From SZAS-79 sp965279075 (GTDB lineage: Bacteria > Pseudomonadota > Gammaproteobacteria > Burkholderiales > SG8-39), in the NCBI GenBank assembly GCA_965279075.1, contig CBDIHI010000011.1:186001-250000 (forward strand): DNA of 64,000 nucleotides, read 5' to 3'. A program made the translations under genes and the position numbers. The notes beneath the pieces were generated by a model. The model saw only the letters and a list, made by a program, of their open reading frames with translations. It was not told where the DNA came from and searched no databases. This document shows, one piece after another, positions 46,008 through 53,962 of the stretch (the stretch's first letter is position 1; every line of letters begins with the position of its first letter).

Positions 46008-47201
46008 TCATGGCGGCGGCCGGGGCTGAGGTACAAGCGAGGCGACGAACCGCAGGGTGCCCTGATCGCAGTGCGGGCAGCGTGCGATGTCGGTGCCGGT
46101 GAGTCGTTGCCAGAATGCCGGGACGGATTCGGCGCTGGAGGCCTCGGGCTCGGGAGCGGGCGCGTTCAGAGCGGTGCGGGCGAGCGCAAGTAGGTCGTGC
46201 TTGCTGCGGTTGGCGATGAGGCCGTAGTGACGAATGCGGTTGAAGCCGCGCGGCAGGACGTGCAGGGCGAAGCGGCGCAGGAACTCAAGGGGTTCGAGGC
46301 TCATGATTCTGCGCCGGTCGCCGTGGGCATAGTCCTTGTAGCGAAAGCGCACCGTGGTTGCGTCGGCCGAGACGAGCCGCTCGTTGGAGATCGCCACGCG
46401 ATGGGTGTAGCGCCCGAGGTACTCCAGCACCTGGGCGGGACCGCCGAAAGGGCGCTTGGCGTAAACGACCCAGGCCTTGGCACGCAGCAACGCGAGCAGC
46501 GCGCGCCGGGTGTGCGGTTCTGCGAGCGCGGCGGTCGTGCCAGAGAGCGTCAGTCGGCCGTGCTCGAGGGCCTCGCGCAGCGCGGCGAGGAACTTGGCCC
46601 GGAACACGATCGAGAGCGCCTTCACCGGGAACAGGAAACCGCGCCGTGCCCGGATCCAGGTGTCCGCGCCGGAGAGTGCGCCGGCGGCGACCAGGGCGTG
46701 CACGTGGAGGTGCTGGGTGAGCGTCTGGCCCCAGGTGTGGAGCACGAGGGTGGCGGCGATCTGGCCGCCCAGCCAGCGCGGATTGCCGCCGAACTCGGTG
46801 AGGGTCTCGGAGGCCGCGGCGAAGAGCATCGTGTAGAGCGCGCGCGGGTTGCCCTGGGCAAGCGCGTTCAGTTCGTGGGGCAGCGTGAAGACCAGGTGAA
46901 AGTACGGCACGGGCAGCAACTCGGCGCGGCGCTGGTCGAGCCAAAGCGCCTTCGCCCGCGTCTGGCACTTGGGGCAGTGGCGGTTGCGGCATGAATGGTA
47001 GACGTAGCGGCGCTCGCCGCACGCGTCGCACTCGCGCAGTTCGCCCCCGAGCGCGGCCGTGCGGCAGCGCTCGATCGCGCGCAGCGCCCGGTGCTGGACC
47101 GAGCAAAGCCGGTGCGCCGCGCGAAACGCCGCGCCGTGCGCCCGGACGATGTCGGCCAGTTCCGGTTTGCCGCCGCGCGCGCCCGGTTGGCGTGCGGCCA
47201 C
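46008..47201 (-). CDS. IS91-family transposase
   Basis: The 397-residue protein has an N-terminal zinc-binding region (ECDACGERRYVYHSCRNRHC, then PKCQ), the HUH metal motif in LTQHLHVHALVAAGALS, and the tyrosine region YLGRYTHRVAISNERL. The C-terminal CPHCDQGTLRF is a second zinc knuckle. These mark the single-strand-nicking transposases of the IS91 group. The frame is intact, so the element may be active. It is 6 bases downstream of the recombinase gene. Confidence 0.95.
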   Translation of the reverse strand: MAARQPGARGGKPELADIVRAHGAAFRAAHRLCSVQHRALRAIERCRTAALGGELRECDACGERRYVYHSCRNRHCPKCQTRAKALWLDQRRAELLPVPYFHLVFTLPHELNALAQGNPRALYTMLFAAASETLTEFGGNPRWLGGQIAATLVLHTWGQTLTQHLHVHALVAAGALSGADTWIRARRGFLFPVKALSIVFRAKFLAALREALEHGRLTLSGTTAALAEPHTRRALLALLRAKAWVVYAKRPFGGPAQVLEYLGRYTHRVAISNERLVSADATTVRFRYKDYAHGDRRRIMSLEPLEFLRRFALHVLPRGFNRIRHYGLIANRSKHDLLALARTALNAPAPEPEASSAESVPAFWQRLTGTDIARCPHCDQGTLRFVASLVPQPRPPP

Positions 47202-47207
47202 GGCGCG

Positions 47208-48062
47208 CTACCGTGGCTTGGGTAGAGGTGCCTGCAGCAGTTCCAGGGGCGAGGGCGTTCCCGCCAGGTGCTTGCGCGCGAGGTGAAAGTACCTCAGCGT
47301 CGAGCTAATGTGGCTGTGGCCCATCAGGCGCTGGATGGTGTGAATGTCCACGCCCGCCTCCAGCAGGTGCGTGGCAAACGCGTGCCGCAGCGAGTGGATG
47401 CCGCCTTGCTTGGCGATCTGCGCGCGATCCTTGGCCGCGTGGTAGATCCTGTGCACCGTATGCTCGCCGATCGGGTGCTCGGGGTCCTTCCCCGTAAAGA
47501 GCCACCGCTCAGACCGATGCGTCAGCCAGCAGCGGCGCAACTCCTCGAGCAGCCGTGACGAGAGCAGCGTGTAGCGGTCCTTCGCCCCTTTGCCCTGCTC
47601 GACGCGGATCGTCATGCGATCCGAATCGATGTCGCTCACCTTCAGGTGGCGGATCTCGTTGAGTCTGAGCCCCGCGCCATAGGCCGTCATCAGGATCGCG
47701 CGATGCTTGAGATGCTTCGTCTGGTCTATCAGCGCGGCGATCTCCTCACGCGACAGGATCTGCGGCAGCTTCTGGGGCGTGCGTGCCCGCGGGATCACGA
47801 ACTGCGCCTCGCTGCGCTTGAGCGTGACCCGATAGAAGAACTTCAGGCCCTGCACCACGATGTTGCAACTCGACCAGGCGAGCTTCCTCTCCTCGATCAA
47901 GTGCAACAGGTACTGCTGCACTTCGGCCTCGCTCACCTGATCCGGACGCCTGCCGTAGTGCTTCGCCAGCCCCGCCACCGCGCCCAGATACGCTTCCCGC
48001 GTCCGCACCGACATGCCGCGAACGACCAGGTCTCCATCCATCTGCTTGCGCAATGCGCTCAT
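47208..48062 (-). CDS. Tyrosine recombinase associated with IS91-like element
   Basis: The 284-residue protein starts at ATG 48062 after GAGGAGA; an earlier frame start at 48101 lacks a ribosome site. The catalytic residues are visible: Arg in YGAGLRLNEIRHL, His-x-x-Arg in IHSLRHAFATHLLEAG, His in RLMGHSHISSTLRYFHL and the terminal Tyr in TLRYFH. The additional patch of integron integrases is not present, so it is not IntI. Such recombinases accompany a subset of IS91-family elements; their role in transposition is unclear. Confidence 0.92.
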   Translation of the reverse strand: MSALRKQMDGDLVVRGMSVRTREAYLGAVAGLAKHYGRRPDQVSEAEVQQYLLHLIEERKLAWSSCNIVVQGLKFFYRVTLKRSEAQFVIPRARTPQKLPQILSREEIAALIDQTKHLKHRAILMTAYGAGLRLNEIRHLKVSDIDSDRMTIRVEQGKGAKDRYTLLSSRLLEELRRCWLTHRSERWLFTGKDPEHPIGEHTVHRIYHAAKDRAQIAKQGGIHSLRHAFATHLLEAGVDIHTIQRLMGHSHISSTLRYFHLARKHLAGTPSPLELLQAPLPKPR

Positions 48063-48246
48063 CGCCGTCTCCTCGTCGAAAGTCGCGGGACATCCCCGCA
48101 ACTACAACGCTGACACGGCGCGCGCGATCACCCTTCACGCGCTTCAATTCATCTGAGTTCAATTCACCTCGTCGGACGACAAGGCGCGGTCCACCACCGC
48201 GAAGCGGTTTAGTTCAACGTGAAGTATGTCGGTGATAGTGGGGTAC

Positions 48247-48370
48247 GCATTCCGTATATTTGTAACTCACCGCGCCATCCTTCTTTTGGTTCAACACGTT
48301 AGGTAACTTCTGCATTCAATTTCCCCCGTTATTCGTGCGAATACGGGTTTGCATTCCGTAAAGTTGTAAC
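48247..48370 (+). repeat. Imperfect 20-bp direct repeats in the gap right of the recombinase
   Basis: GCATTCCGTATATTTGTAAC (48247-48266) and GCATTCCGTAAAGTTGTAAC (48351-48370) match at 18 of 20 positions and are 104 bases apart. Shorter GCATTC copies lie near 48312 and 48376, and CCCGTTATTCG with CGAATACGGG forms a dyad near 48326-48347. The whole gap 48063-48481 holds no gene I can support. It is AT-richer than the genome and probably contains the element's right end or remains of another element. Confidence 0.6.
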
Positions 48371-48481
48371 AGGCTTTGCATTCTGCAATCCGGATCAGGG
48401 CCTTAGGTCCGTTCAGGCATTAAAAATACCCGTTATTCCCCAAACGCGATAGATGCCCGAACCGGCAATACATCCCCAGCC

Positions 48482-49129
48482 CTAACCCACCTCATCCCGC
48501 CGCGGCACCACTCGCCCAACCAACCATACCCCCCGCTCCATCCAACGAAAGAACCCAACCCCCTCCAGCCCCCGATTCATCCACCCGCTGGCCGTGCAGT
48601 AGTAGGAGTCGTGGGGCCGGGCGTGGTGGAGGCGGTGAACTTCGGGCGAAAGGCTAAGGCGGAGCCGCTGGGCGAGCCGGGCGAAGGCAGGACGCTCAGC
48701 GGCGCGAAGGTGGGCCCACCTGTGGCACTGGTTGGCGAACAGCGCACCGAGGGCGAGGAAGACGACGAAGGCCTGCAGCTGTCCGGGAGCAAGGCCAATG
48801 CCGAGCAACGCGAGCGGCATGGCTGCAATCGCACTGGAGCCGTTGGTTTCCACGAAGTCGTGACCGGCCATGGCGCGGGGATCGAGGTGGTGCTCGCGAA
48901 ACGACCGGATGAACCACGGCCCGAAGAACCGGGTCCGGGTGCTGCCCCAGGTGTCGAAGGCCCAATGGACGAGGCCGCTGAGGAGGTCGGTGGCGAGCCA
49001 GGCGCAAACGGCAACCGGCAGCAGCCACAAGCTGAGGGGGATCCGCGTGAGCCCCCAGGCGGCGAGCAGGCAGAACACGCCGACGACCGCGCATTCGAAG
49101 ACCCGCTGCACCCGCGAGTACTCACCCAT
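48482..49129 (-). CDS. CarF/TMEM189-like plasmanylethanolamine desaturase
   Basis: The 215-residue membrane protein has two hydrophobic N-terminal segments and the histidine clusters of the Kua/CarF family: GLVHWAFDTWGS, SFREHHLDPRAMAGHDFVET, NQCHRWAH and EVHRLHHARPHDSYYC. CarF homologues introduce the vinyl-ether double bond of plasmalogens, using iron and O2. The start ATG 49129 overlaps the stop of the upstream sterol-desaturase-family gene by 8 bases, so the two act together. The assignment is by motif; the lipid substrate is inferred. Confidence 0.85.
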   Translation of the reverse strand: MGEYSRVQRVFECAVVGVFCLLAAWGLTRIPLSLWLLPVAVCAWLATDLLSGLVHWAFDTWGSTRTRFFGPWFIRSFREHHLDPRAMAGHDFVETNGSSAIAAMPLALLGIGLAPGQLQAFVVFLALGALFANQCHRWAHLRAAERPAFARLAQRLRLSLSPEVHRLHHARPHDSYYCTASGWMNRGLEGVGFFRWMERGVWLVGRVVPRRDEVG

Positions 49130-50249
49130 AGGGCGTCTTCTCCCCGTGCTGCCGGAACGGGTAGAGCAGCTGCCCGACCCAGGTCTCGGGCGGCTGGAAC
49201 TTGACGGTGCCGTAGTTGCGCGGCCAGTGCGCGGGCTGGTGCGCGGTGCCGAAAAGGACGTCCCACATGGGCAGGAACCCGGCGAAATTCTTGTCCAGCC
49301 CTTCCTCGTCGGAGGTGTGGTGCCAGTGGTGGAACTCGGGTGTGGCGATGACCCAGCGCAACCCGGGCCAGCGCCAGCGCACGTTGGCGTGGATGTACAC
49401 CGCATGGAAGGACACGAAGACGAGGTACGCATACAGCGCCGCGGGCGCGAAGCCGAGCACGAACACGGGGATGAAGGCCGCCGAGCGGGTGAGCAGGACG
49501 TCGACCAGGTGCATGCGCGAGCCGGCCAGCCAGTCCATCTCGCGGCTGGAATGGTGGATGGCGTGGAAGTTCCACAGCCACGGCACGGTGTGGAAAGTGC
49601 GGTGCACCCAGTAGGTGACGAGGTCCACGGTGAGCAGGATCTCGACGAACTGCAGCGCCACGGGCTGGGCCGCCACGGCCTTCTGGAAGTCGAGCTGCAG
49701 CGCCCACGCGAAAGCGGCCTGCGCGGGGATCATGCTGGCAAACGAAAGCAGCTGCACGGCGGCGTGGCTGACGAAGAAGTGCTTGAGGTCAGTCTGCCAG
49801 CCGGCGCGGAAGATCTTCTGCGGCCGCAGCGCGAAGAGCTGCTCCATGGGCACGAACAGCAGCCCCAGCACCAGCAGCTCGAGCACGAAGTAGTCGAGGC
49901 CCACCGCGAAGGCGCGCGGCCCGGTGTCGATGGCCTGCGCCTCGGCCCCGCCCATCAGCAGCGCGACCGACCCGAGCGCGATGCCGCTGAGCCCATGGAG
50001 CTTGGAGCGCAGCCGCAGCGTGGAGTACACGCCGAGCACGAAGGTGGCGACGATGGCCGCCTGCAGGATCCCGCGGAAGAGCCCGAGGTTGGCCTTGTAC
50101 ATGGGCAGCGCGTCGCGCGTGACGAGGAGGTCCGGCAGCAGGAAGCAGAGTTCCGCGAGCACGCAGAGTGCGCCCAGAAGGCCAGAGGCGACGCCCGCGC
50201 GCTTGCCGAGGTTGACCAGCCGTGCGGCGGGGAGGCCGAGAGGATTCAT
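49122..50249 (-). CDS. Sterol desaturase/fatty-acid hydroxylase-family membrane enzyme
   Basis: The 375-residue protein has about seven membrane segments and the eight-histidine iron motif: TYWVHRTFH, FHAIHHSSREMDW, and TPEFHHWHHTSDEEG. Family members hydroxylate or desaturate lipid chains, and one branch cleaves or modifies alkyl-glycerol ethers. Start ATG 50249 is preferred over ATG 50255 because AGGA is then 6 bases upstream. Coupling to the CarF-like gene suggests a shared ether-lipid substrate. Confidence 0.87.
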   Translation of the reverse strand: MNPLGLPAARLVNLGKRAGVASGLLGALCVLAELCFLLPDLLVTRDALPMYKANLGLFRGILQAAIVATFVLGVYSTLRLRSKLHGLSGIALGSVALLMGGAEAQAIDTGPRAFAVGLDYFVLELLVLGLLFVPMEQLFALRPQKIFRAGWQTDLKHFFVSHAAVQLLSFASMIPAQAAFAWALQLDFQKAVAAQPVALQFVEILLTVDLVTYWVHRTFHTVPWLWNFHAIHHSSREMDWLAGSRMHLVDVLLTRSAAFIPVFVLGFAPAALYAYLVFVSFHAVYIHANVRWRWPGLRWVIATPEFHHWHHTSDEEGLDKNFAGFLPMWDVLFGTAHQPAHWPRNYGTVKFQPPETWVGQLLYPFRQHGEKTPYG

Positions 50250-50320
50250 CAACATTCCTGGCTGAAAGTGCCCGGCTGGAGATGGTCTCCCGCCAGTTTA
50301 TATGCCGATAATGGAAATTC

Positions 50321-50560
50321 CTACCGTGGGATGAGCGCCTTTTCCAGCAGCGCAATCTCCGCGTCGATCGCTCCCATCCCGGGAAAATCGCGCTTCGCCG
50401 CGCCGTACCAGTACCGCGCGTTGGCCTCGTCGCCTTCGATCAGGTGGACGATGCCGTGCGCCCAGGCGGCAAGCGGCTCCAAGCTGTCCTGGGCGATCAG
50501 GTGCGCGGCCTCCCAGTCGCGTGCCGAGAGCAGGGGGATCGTTTCGGCGAGGGCGGCCAC
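50321..50560 (-). CDS. Small conserved hypothetical protein
   Basis: The 79-residue soluble protein starts at GTG 50560, 4 bases after the GST stop, with GAAGG upstream. It includes ARDWEAAHLIAQDSLEPLAA, WAHGIVHLIEGDEANARYWY and GAAKRDFPGM. The pattern recalls a single TPR-like helical hairpin found in small proteins of Burkholderiales, but I cannot name a family or function. It is co-transcribed with the GST gene. Confidence 0.65.
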   Translation of the reverse strand: MAALAETIPLLSARDWEAAHLIAQDSLEPLAAWAHGIVHLIEGDEANARYWYGAAKRDFPGMGAIDAEIALLEKALIPR

Positions 50561-50564
50561 GGCA

Positions 50565-51185
50565 TCAGCCTTCGCGCAGCTTCCTGGCGACCTTCGCTGC
50601 GGGCCGCTCGATGCTCGCCATCAGCCAGGCGTTGAATTTCGGGAACTTCGACAGGTCGTGCTTGATGGCGGTCAGGGTGTAGACGACGCTCGCCACCATG
50701 AAGTCGGCCATGTCCCAGGTGTCGCCGCCGAAGTACTTGTTCTTCGCGAGGTGCGCCTCGAGGATCGCGAGCTTCCCGACGAGCTGCGCCTCGGCCGAGT
50801 CGGCCAGCGCGGCGTTGCGCTTTTCGGGCGGGAACGCGACCCGGTTCTGGAACATCGTGATCATCGGCGGCTCGACGTCGTTCGAGGTGAAGAACGCCCA
50901 CTGCAGCATGCGGCCGCGGCCCTGCGGCGTGGCCGGGTAGATCGCGCACTTCGACTTCTCGGCCAGGTACAGGTTGATCGCAGCGGACTCCCACAGCTGG
51001 AAGCCGTCGTCGTCGATCGCCGGCACGCGTGCGTTGGGGTTGATCTCGACGAACCAGGGCTCCTTGCACTGGGCGCCTTCGACCATGATGGAGACGGGGA
51101 TGTGTTCGTAGGCGAGGCCCGCCTCGTTCGCCATCCACAGCACGCGGAAAGCGCGCGACTTGGGCTGGCCGTAGATCTTGAGCAT
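50565..51185 (-). CDS. Glutathione S-transferase
   Basis: The 206-residue protein starts at ATG 51185 (MLKIYGQPKSRAFRVLWMAN). It has the thioredoxin-like N-domain with NPNARVPAIDDDGFQLWESA, the Glu-Ser pair that holds glutathione, and an all-helical C-domain with DTWDMADFMVASVV. The catalytic residue near the N-terminus is likely Ser in PKSRAFR. Possible roles are detoxification or an isomerase step in aromatic breakdown. It is divergent from the acyl-CoA ligase gene. Confidence 0.9.
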   Translation of the reverse strand: MLKIYGQPKSRAFRVLWMANEAGLAYEHIPVSIMVEGAQCKEPWFVEINPNARVPAIDDDGFQLWESAAINLYLAEKSKCAIYPATPQGRGRMLQWAFFTSNDVEPPMITMFQNRVAFPPEKRNAALADSAEAQLVGKLAILEAHLAKNKYFGGDTWDMADFMVASVVYTLTAIKHDLSKFPKFNAWLMASIERPAAKVARKLREG

Positions 51186-51357
51186 GTCTTCTCCGGGAAT
51201 GGTTGTTGCTAATGAGTCCTGCTGGCGATGAGGGGCGGGGCCGGTGGCGCGAAACGCCCTCCAGCCCGCCCGACCCCGACGATAGAATGGCCCGGGCAGC
51301 GCGGCAAGCGCCGATGTAAAACTGCGCGCCCGCGCCGCCCCCACAGGAGAACGGAAT

Positions 51358-53037
51358 TTGAACGCCTCGTCCGCAAAACCCTCCAGCCTCGGCCTTTCGG
51401 GCTACTGGCCGAAGCGCTTCCGCCGCAGCCTGACCGCGCCGCGCGTCACGCTGGCGGCCAACCTGGCCGTGTCGGCGCTGCGCTACGCGGACTCGCCCGC
51501 GATCCACAGCCTCGGGCGGACGCTCACCTACCGGGAGTTCGCCGCCGAAGCGGATGCCTTTGCCGGCTGGCTGCAGCACGCCGGCGTCGAGAAGGGCGAC
51601 CGGGTGCTCGTCTACATGCAGAACTCGGCCCAGTGGCTCATCGCGGCGTTCGGCACGATGCGCGCCGACGCGGTGGTGGTGCCGGTCAACCCGATGAACC
51701 GGACCGACGAGTTGCACCACTACCTCAAGGACTCGGGGGCGAAGGTCGCCGTGTGCGCGCAGGACCTCGCGCCGGCGCTGCTCGCGGCCGCGCCCGGCAC
51801 GGCGCTGGGGCAGGTCGTCGCCGCCACCTATTCCGACTATGTGCCCGCCGACACCCCGTTCGCGGTGCCGGAGTGGCTGCGCGCGCCGCGCGAGGCGGTG
51901 CCGGGTACGCTCGCCTGGCACGAGGTGCTGGGCGCGAAGCACGCGCCGCGCGCGCCGCAGGCCACGCCCGACGACCTGTGCCTGCTGCCCTACACCTCGG
52001 GCTCCACCGGCCTGCCCAAGGGCTGCATGCACACCAGCGCGAGCTTCGGGCACAACGTGGCGGGCCTCACGCTGTGGCACGGCATCGCGGCGGGGGACCC
52101 GTGCCTCGGCGTTGCGCCGATGTACCACGTGTCGGGCCTCACGCACAGCGTCAACGTGCCGATCTACGCCGGCGCCGCCATCGTGGTGCTGCCGCGCTGG
52201 GAGCGCAGGCTGGCCGCGCACCTGGTCGAGCACTACGGCGTGGTGCACGCGAGCATGGCGCCCACGGCGGTGATCGACCTGCTGGCCGACCCGGAGCTGG
52301 GAAAGCGCGACCTGTCGAGCCTCAGGCGCATCGGCTCGGGCGGGTCGTCCATGCCGGACGAGGTCTGGAAGCGCCTGAACGAGCGCATGGGGATCCCGTT
52401 CATCGAGGCTTACGGCATGACCGAGGCAGCCGCCACGACGCACAACAACCCCGGCGACCGGCCCAAGCGGCAGTGCCTGGGCATCACCTGGTTCGACAGC
52501 GAGTCCTGCGTGATCCACCCCGGGACGCTCGAACCCTGCGCGGTGGGCGAGCCGGGCGAGATCCTGATCCGCGGCCCGCAGATGTTCAAGGGCTACTGGA
52601 ACCGCCCCGACGCGACGGCCGAGGCCTGGGTCACCGTCGCGGGCCGCGAGTGGTACCGCTCGGGCGACATCGGCTATGTCGACGAGGAAGGCTACTTCTT
52701 CATGACCGACCGCCTCAAGCGGATGATCAACGCCTCGGGCTTCAAGGTCTGGCCGGCGGAGGTCGAGAGCGTGCTCTACGCGCATCCCGACGTGCTGGAA
52801 GCCTGCATCGTCGGCGTGCGCGACGCCTACCGCGGCGAGAACGTGAAGGCCCTGCTGGTGCTGAAGGAGGGCGCGGGTGGCGCGTTCGACACCGAGGCCT
52901 TCTCGGCCTGGGCGCGCGAGCGCATGGCCGCCTACAAGGTGCCGCGCGTGGTCGAGGTGGTCGCCTCGCTGCCCAAGTCGCCGGTCGGCAAGATCCTCTG
53001 GCGCGAGGTGCAGGACCGCGAGAACGCCCGCAGCTAG
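51358..53037 (+). CDS. Acyl-CoA ligase (AMP-forming)
   Basis: The 559-residue enzyme starts at TTG 51358 with AGGAG upstream; the next in-frame ATG lies too far inside the conserved region. It has LLPYTSGSTGLPKGCMHT (P-loop), EAYGMTEAAATTHNNPGDRP, YRSGDIGYVDEEGYFFMTDR and a C-terminal PKSPVGKILWREV with the catalytic lysine. It resembles long-chain or aryl-acyl CoA ligases, and the pairing with a hydroxycinnamoyl-CoA hydratase-lyase favours a phenylpropanoid acid. The stop overlaps the convergent gene by 4 bases. Confidence 0.87.
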   Translation: MNASSAKPSSLGLSGYWPKRFRRSLTAPRVTLAANLAVSALRYADSPAIHSLGRTLTYREFAAEADAFAGWLQHAGVEKGDRVLVYMQNSAQWLIAAFGTMRADAVVVPVNPMNRTDELHHYLKDSGAKVAVCAQDLAPALLAAAPGTALGQVVAATYSDYVPADTPFAVPEWLRAPREAVPGTLAWHEVLGAKHAPRAPQATPDDLCLLPYTSGSTGLPKGCMHTSASFGHNVAGLTLWHGIAAGDPCLGVAPMYHVSGLTHSVNVPIYAGAAIVVLPRWERRLAAHLVEHYGVVHASMAPTAVIDLLADPELGKRDLSSLRRIGSGGSSMPDEVWKRLNERMGIPFIEAYGMTEAAATTHNNPGDRPKRQCLGITWFDSESCVIHPGTLEPCAVGEPGEILIRGPQMFKGYWNRPDATAEAWVTVAGREWYRSGDIGYVDEEGYFFMTDRLKRMINASGFKVWPAEVESVLYAHPDVLEACIVGVRDAYRGENVKALLVLKEGAGGAFDTEAFSAWARERMAAYKVPRVVEVVASLPKSPVGKILWREVQDRENARS

Positions 53038-53942
53038 GCGAGCTTCTTTCTGGCGGGCGTCTTTTTCGCAGCGGGCCTGGCAGCCGGCTTCTTCCCCGGC
53101 CGCGCCACGGCCCCGAGCCCGGGCTTGAAAGACTTCTTGTCGAGGAACTCGCGCATGCCGCGCTCGCGCGTGCGCTCCGGGTCCTTGGCCTCCAGCGCGG
53201 TGATCTTCGCGATCAGGTAGTCGTAGGCCTGCTCCATGTCCATCGTGCGCACCTGGCGGATCGCCTGCTTGGTGTAGGCGAGCACCATGGGGCTCTTGCT
53301 CATGAGTTCCTTCGCGAGCGCCACTGTCTCGGCGCGCAGTTTCTTCGCCGGCACGGAAAAATTCACCAGGCCCATCTCGGCGGCCTTCTTGCCCTTGAAC
53401 GGGCGGCCGGTCACCGCGTAGTACATGGCGTCCCGTACCCGCAGCGTGTCCACCAGGCACTTGCTGACCACGCCGCCGGGCACGATGCCCCAGTTGATCT
53501 CCGAGAGCCCGAACACCGCGTCGTCGGAGGCGATGGCGAGGTCGCAGTTGCACAGCGGGATGAAGGCGCCGCCGAAGCAGTAGCCGTTGACCATCGCGAT
53601 GACGGGTTTGCGCCCGCGGACCAGGGCATCCCACGACCAGCGGCGGTTGTCGGTGTAGGAGCGGAACTGCGCCTGCGCGTCGTCGTCGGTCTCGCGGAAG
53701 TACTCCTTCAGGTCCATGCCCGCGCTCCACGAGTTGCCCGCGCCGGTCAGCACGATGACCTTGGTCGCCGGGTGCGTCTCGTGCTCGAGCATCGCCTGCG
53801 CCATCTCGGCGTGCAGCGTCGGGTTCATCGCGTTGCGCTTTTCCGGACGGTTGAAGGTCATCCAGGTGATGCCGTCGCGGTCGGTCTCGACCTTGATGCA
53901 TTCGTAGTCGGTGCGCGGGGCCTTCGGGTACTTGACGGGCAT
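53034..53942 (-). CDS. Hydroxycinnamoyl-CoA hydratase-lyase-like crotonase
   Basis: The 302-residue enoyl-CoA hydratase-family enzyme has WMTFNRPEKRNAMNPTLHAE, GNSWSAGMDLKEYFRETD and VNGYCFGGAFIPLCNCDLAI. The LKEYFRETD segment is typical of p-hydroxycinnamoyl-CoA hydratase/lyase. That enzyme hydrates feruloyl- or coumaroyl-CoA and then releases vanillin or hydroxybenzaldehyde with acetyl-CoA. The tail is Lys/Pro/Ala-rich, longer than usual. Start ATG 53942. The thiolase gene lies 20 bases upstream. Confidence 0.83.
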   Translation of the reverse strand: MPVKYPKAPRTDYECIKVETDRDGITWMTFNRPEKRNAMNPTLHAEMAQAMLEHETHPATKVIVLTGAGNSWSAGMDLKEYFRETDDDAQAQFRSYTDNRRWSWDALVRGRKPVIAMVNGYCFGGAFIPLCNCDLAIASDDAVFGLSEINWGIVPGGVVSKCLVDTLRVRDAMYYAVTGRPFKGKKAAEMGLVNFSVPAKKLRAETVALAKELMSKSPMVLAYTKQAIRQVRTMDMEQAYDYLIAKITALEAKDPERTRERGMREFLDKKSFKPGLGAVARPGKKPAARPAAKKTPARKKLA

Positions 53943-53962
53943 GGCGGTCCTTTGGGTGGGAT

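Larger units (their letters stand above)
46008..48062 (-). mobile_element. IS91-family element with tyrosine recombinase (core)
   Basis: The core consists of a tyrosine recombinase gene followed after 6 bases by a Y-transposase gene of the IS91 family, both leftward. Ends are not fixed. The left end may be the hairpin at 45718-45751 next to GTTC on the minus strand; the right end lies somewhere in 48063-48480. IS91 elements transpose by rolling-circle-like replication and make no target duplication, so none is expected. The element abuts the cassette-like genes. Confidence 0.8.

Noticed and set aside
47208..48062. Integron integrase
   Set aside because: The recombinase lacks the extra IntI patch between the conserved catalytic boxes and is paired with an IS91 transposase, so it does not explain the cassette-like genes.
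48212..48304. A third attC-like site (GTTCAAC ... GTTAGGT, 93 bp)
   Set aside because: The outer heptamers fit the consensus, but the inner arms share only TGAA and do not fold into the nested stem expected of attC.
50497..53901. Open frame of over 1100 codons on the minus strand across the acyl-CoA ligase gene
   Set aside because: It is antisense to a gene with clear ligase motifs, has no recognisable domain, and arises from the strong GC bias at third positions.
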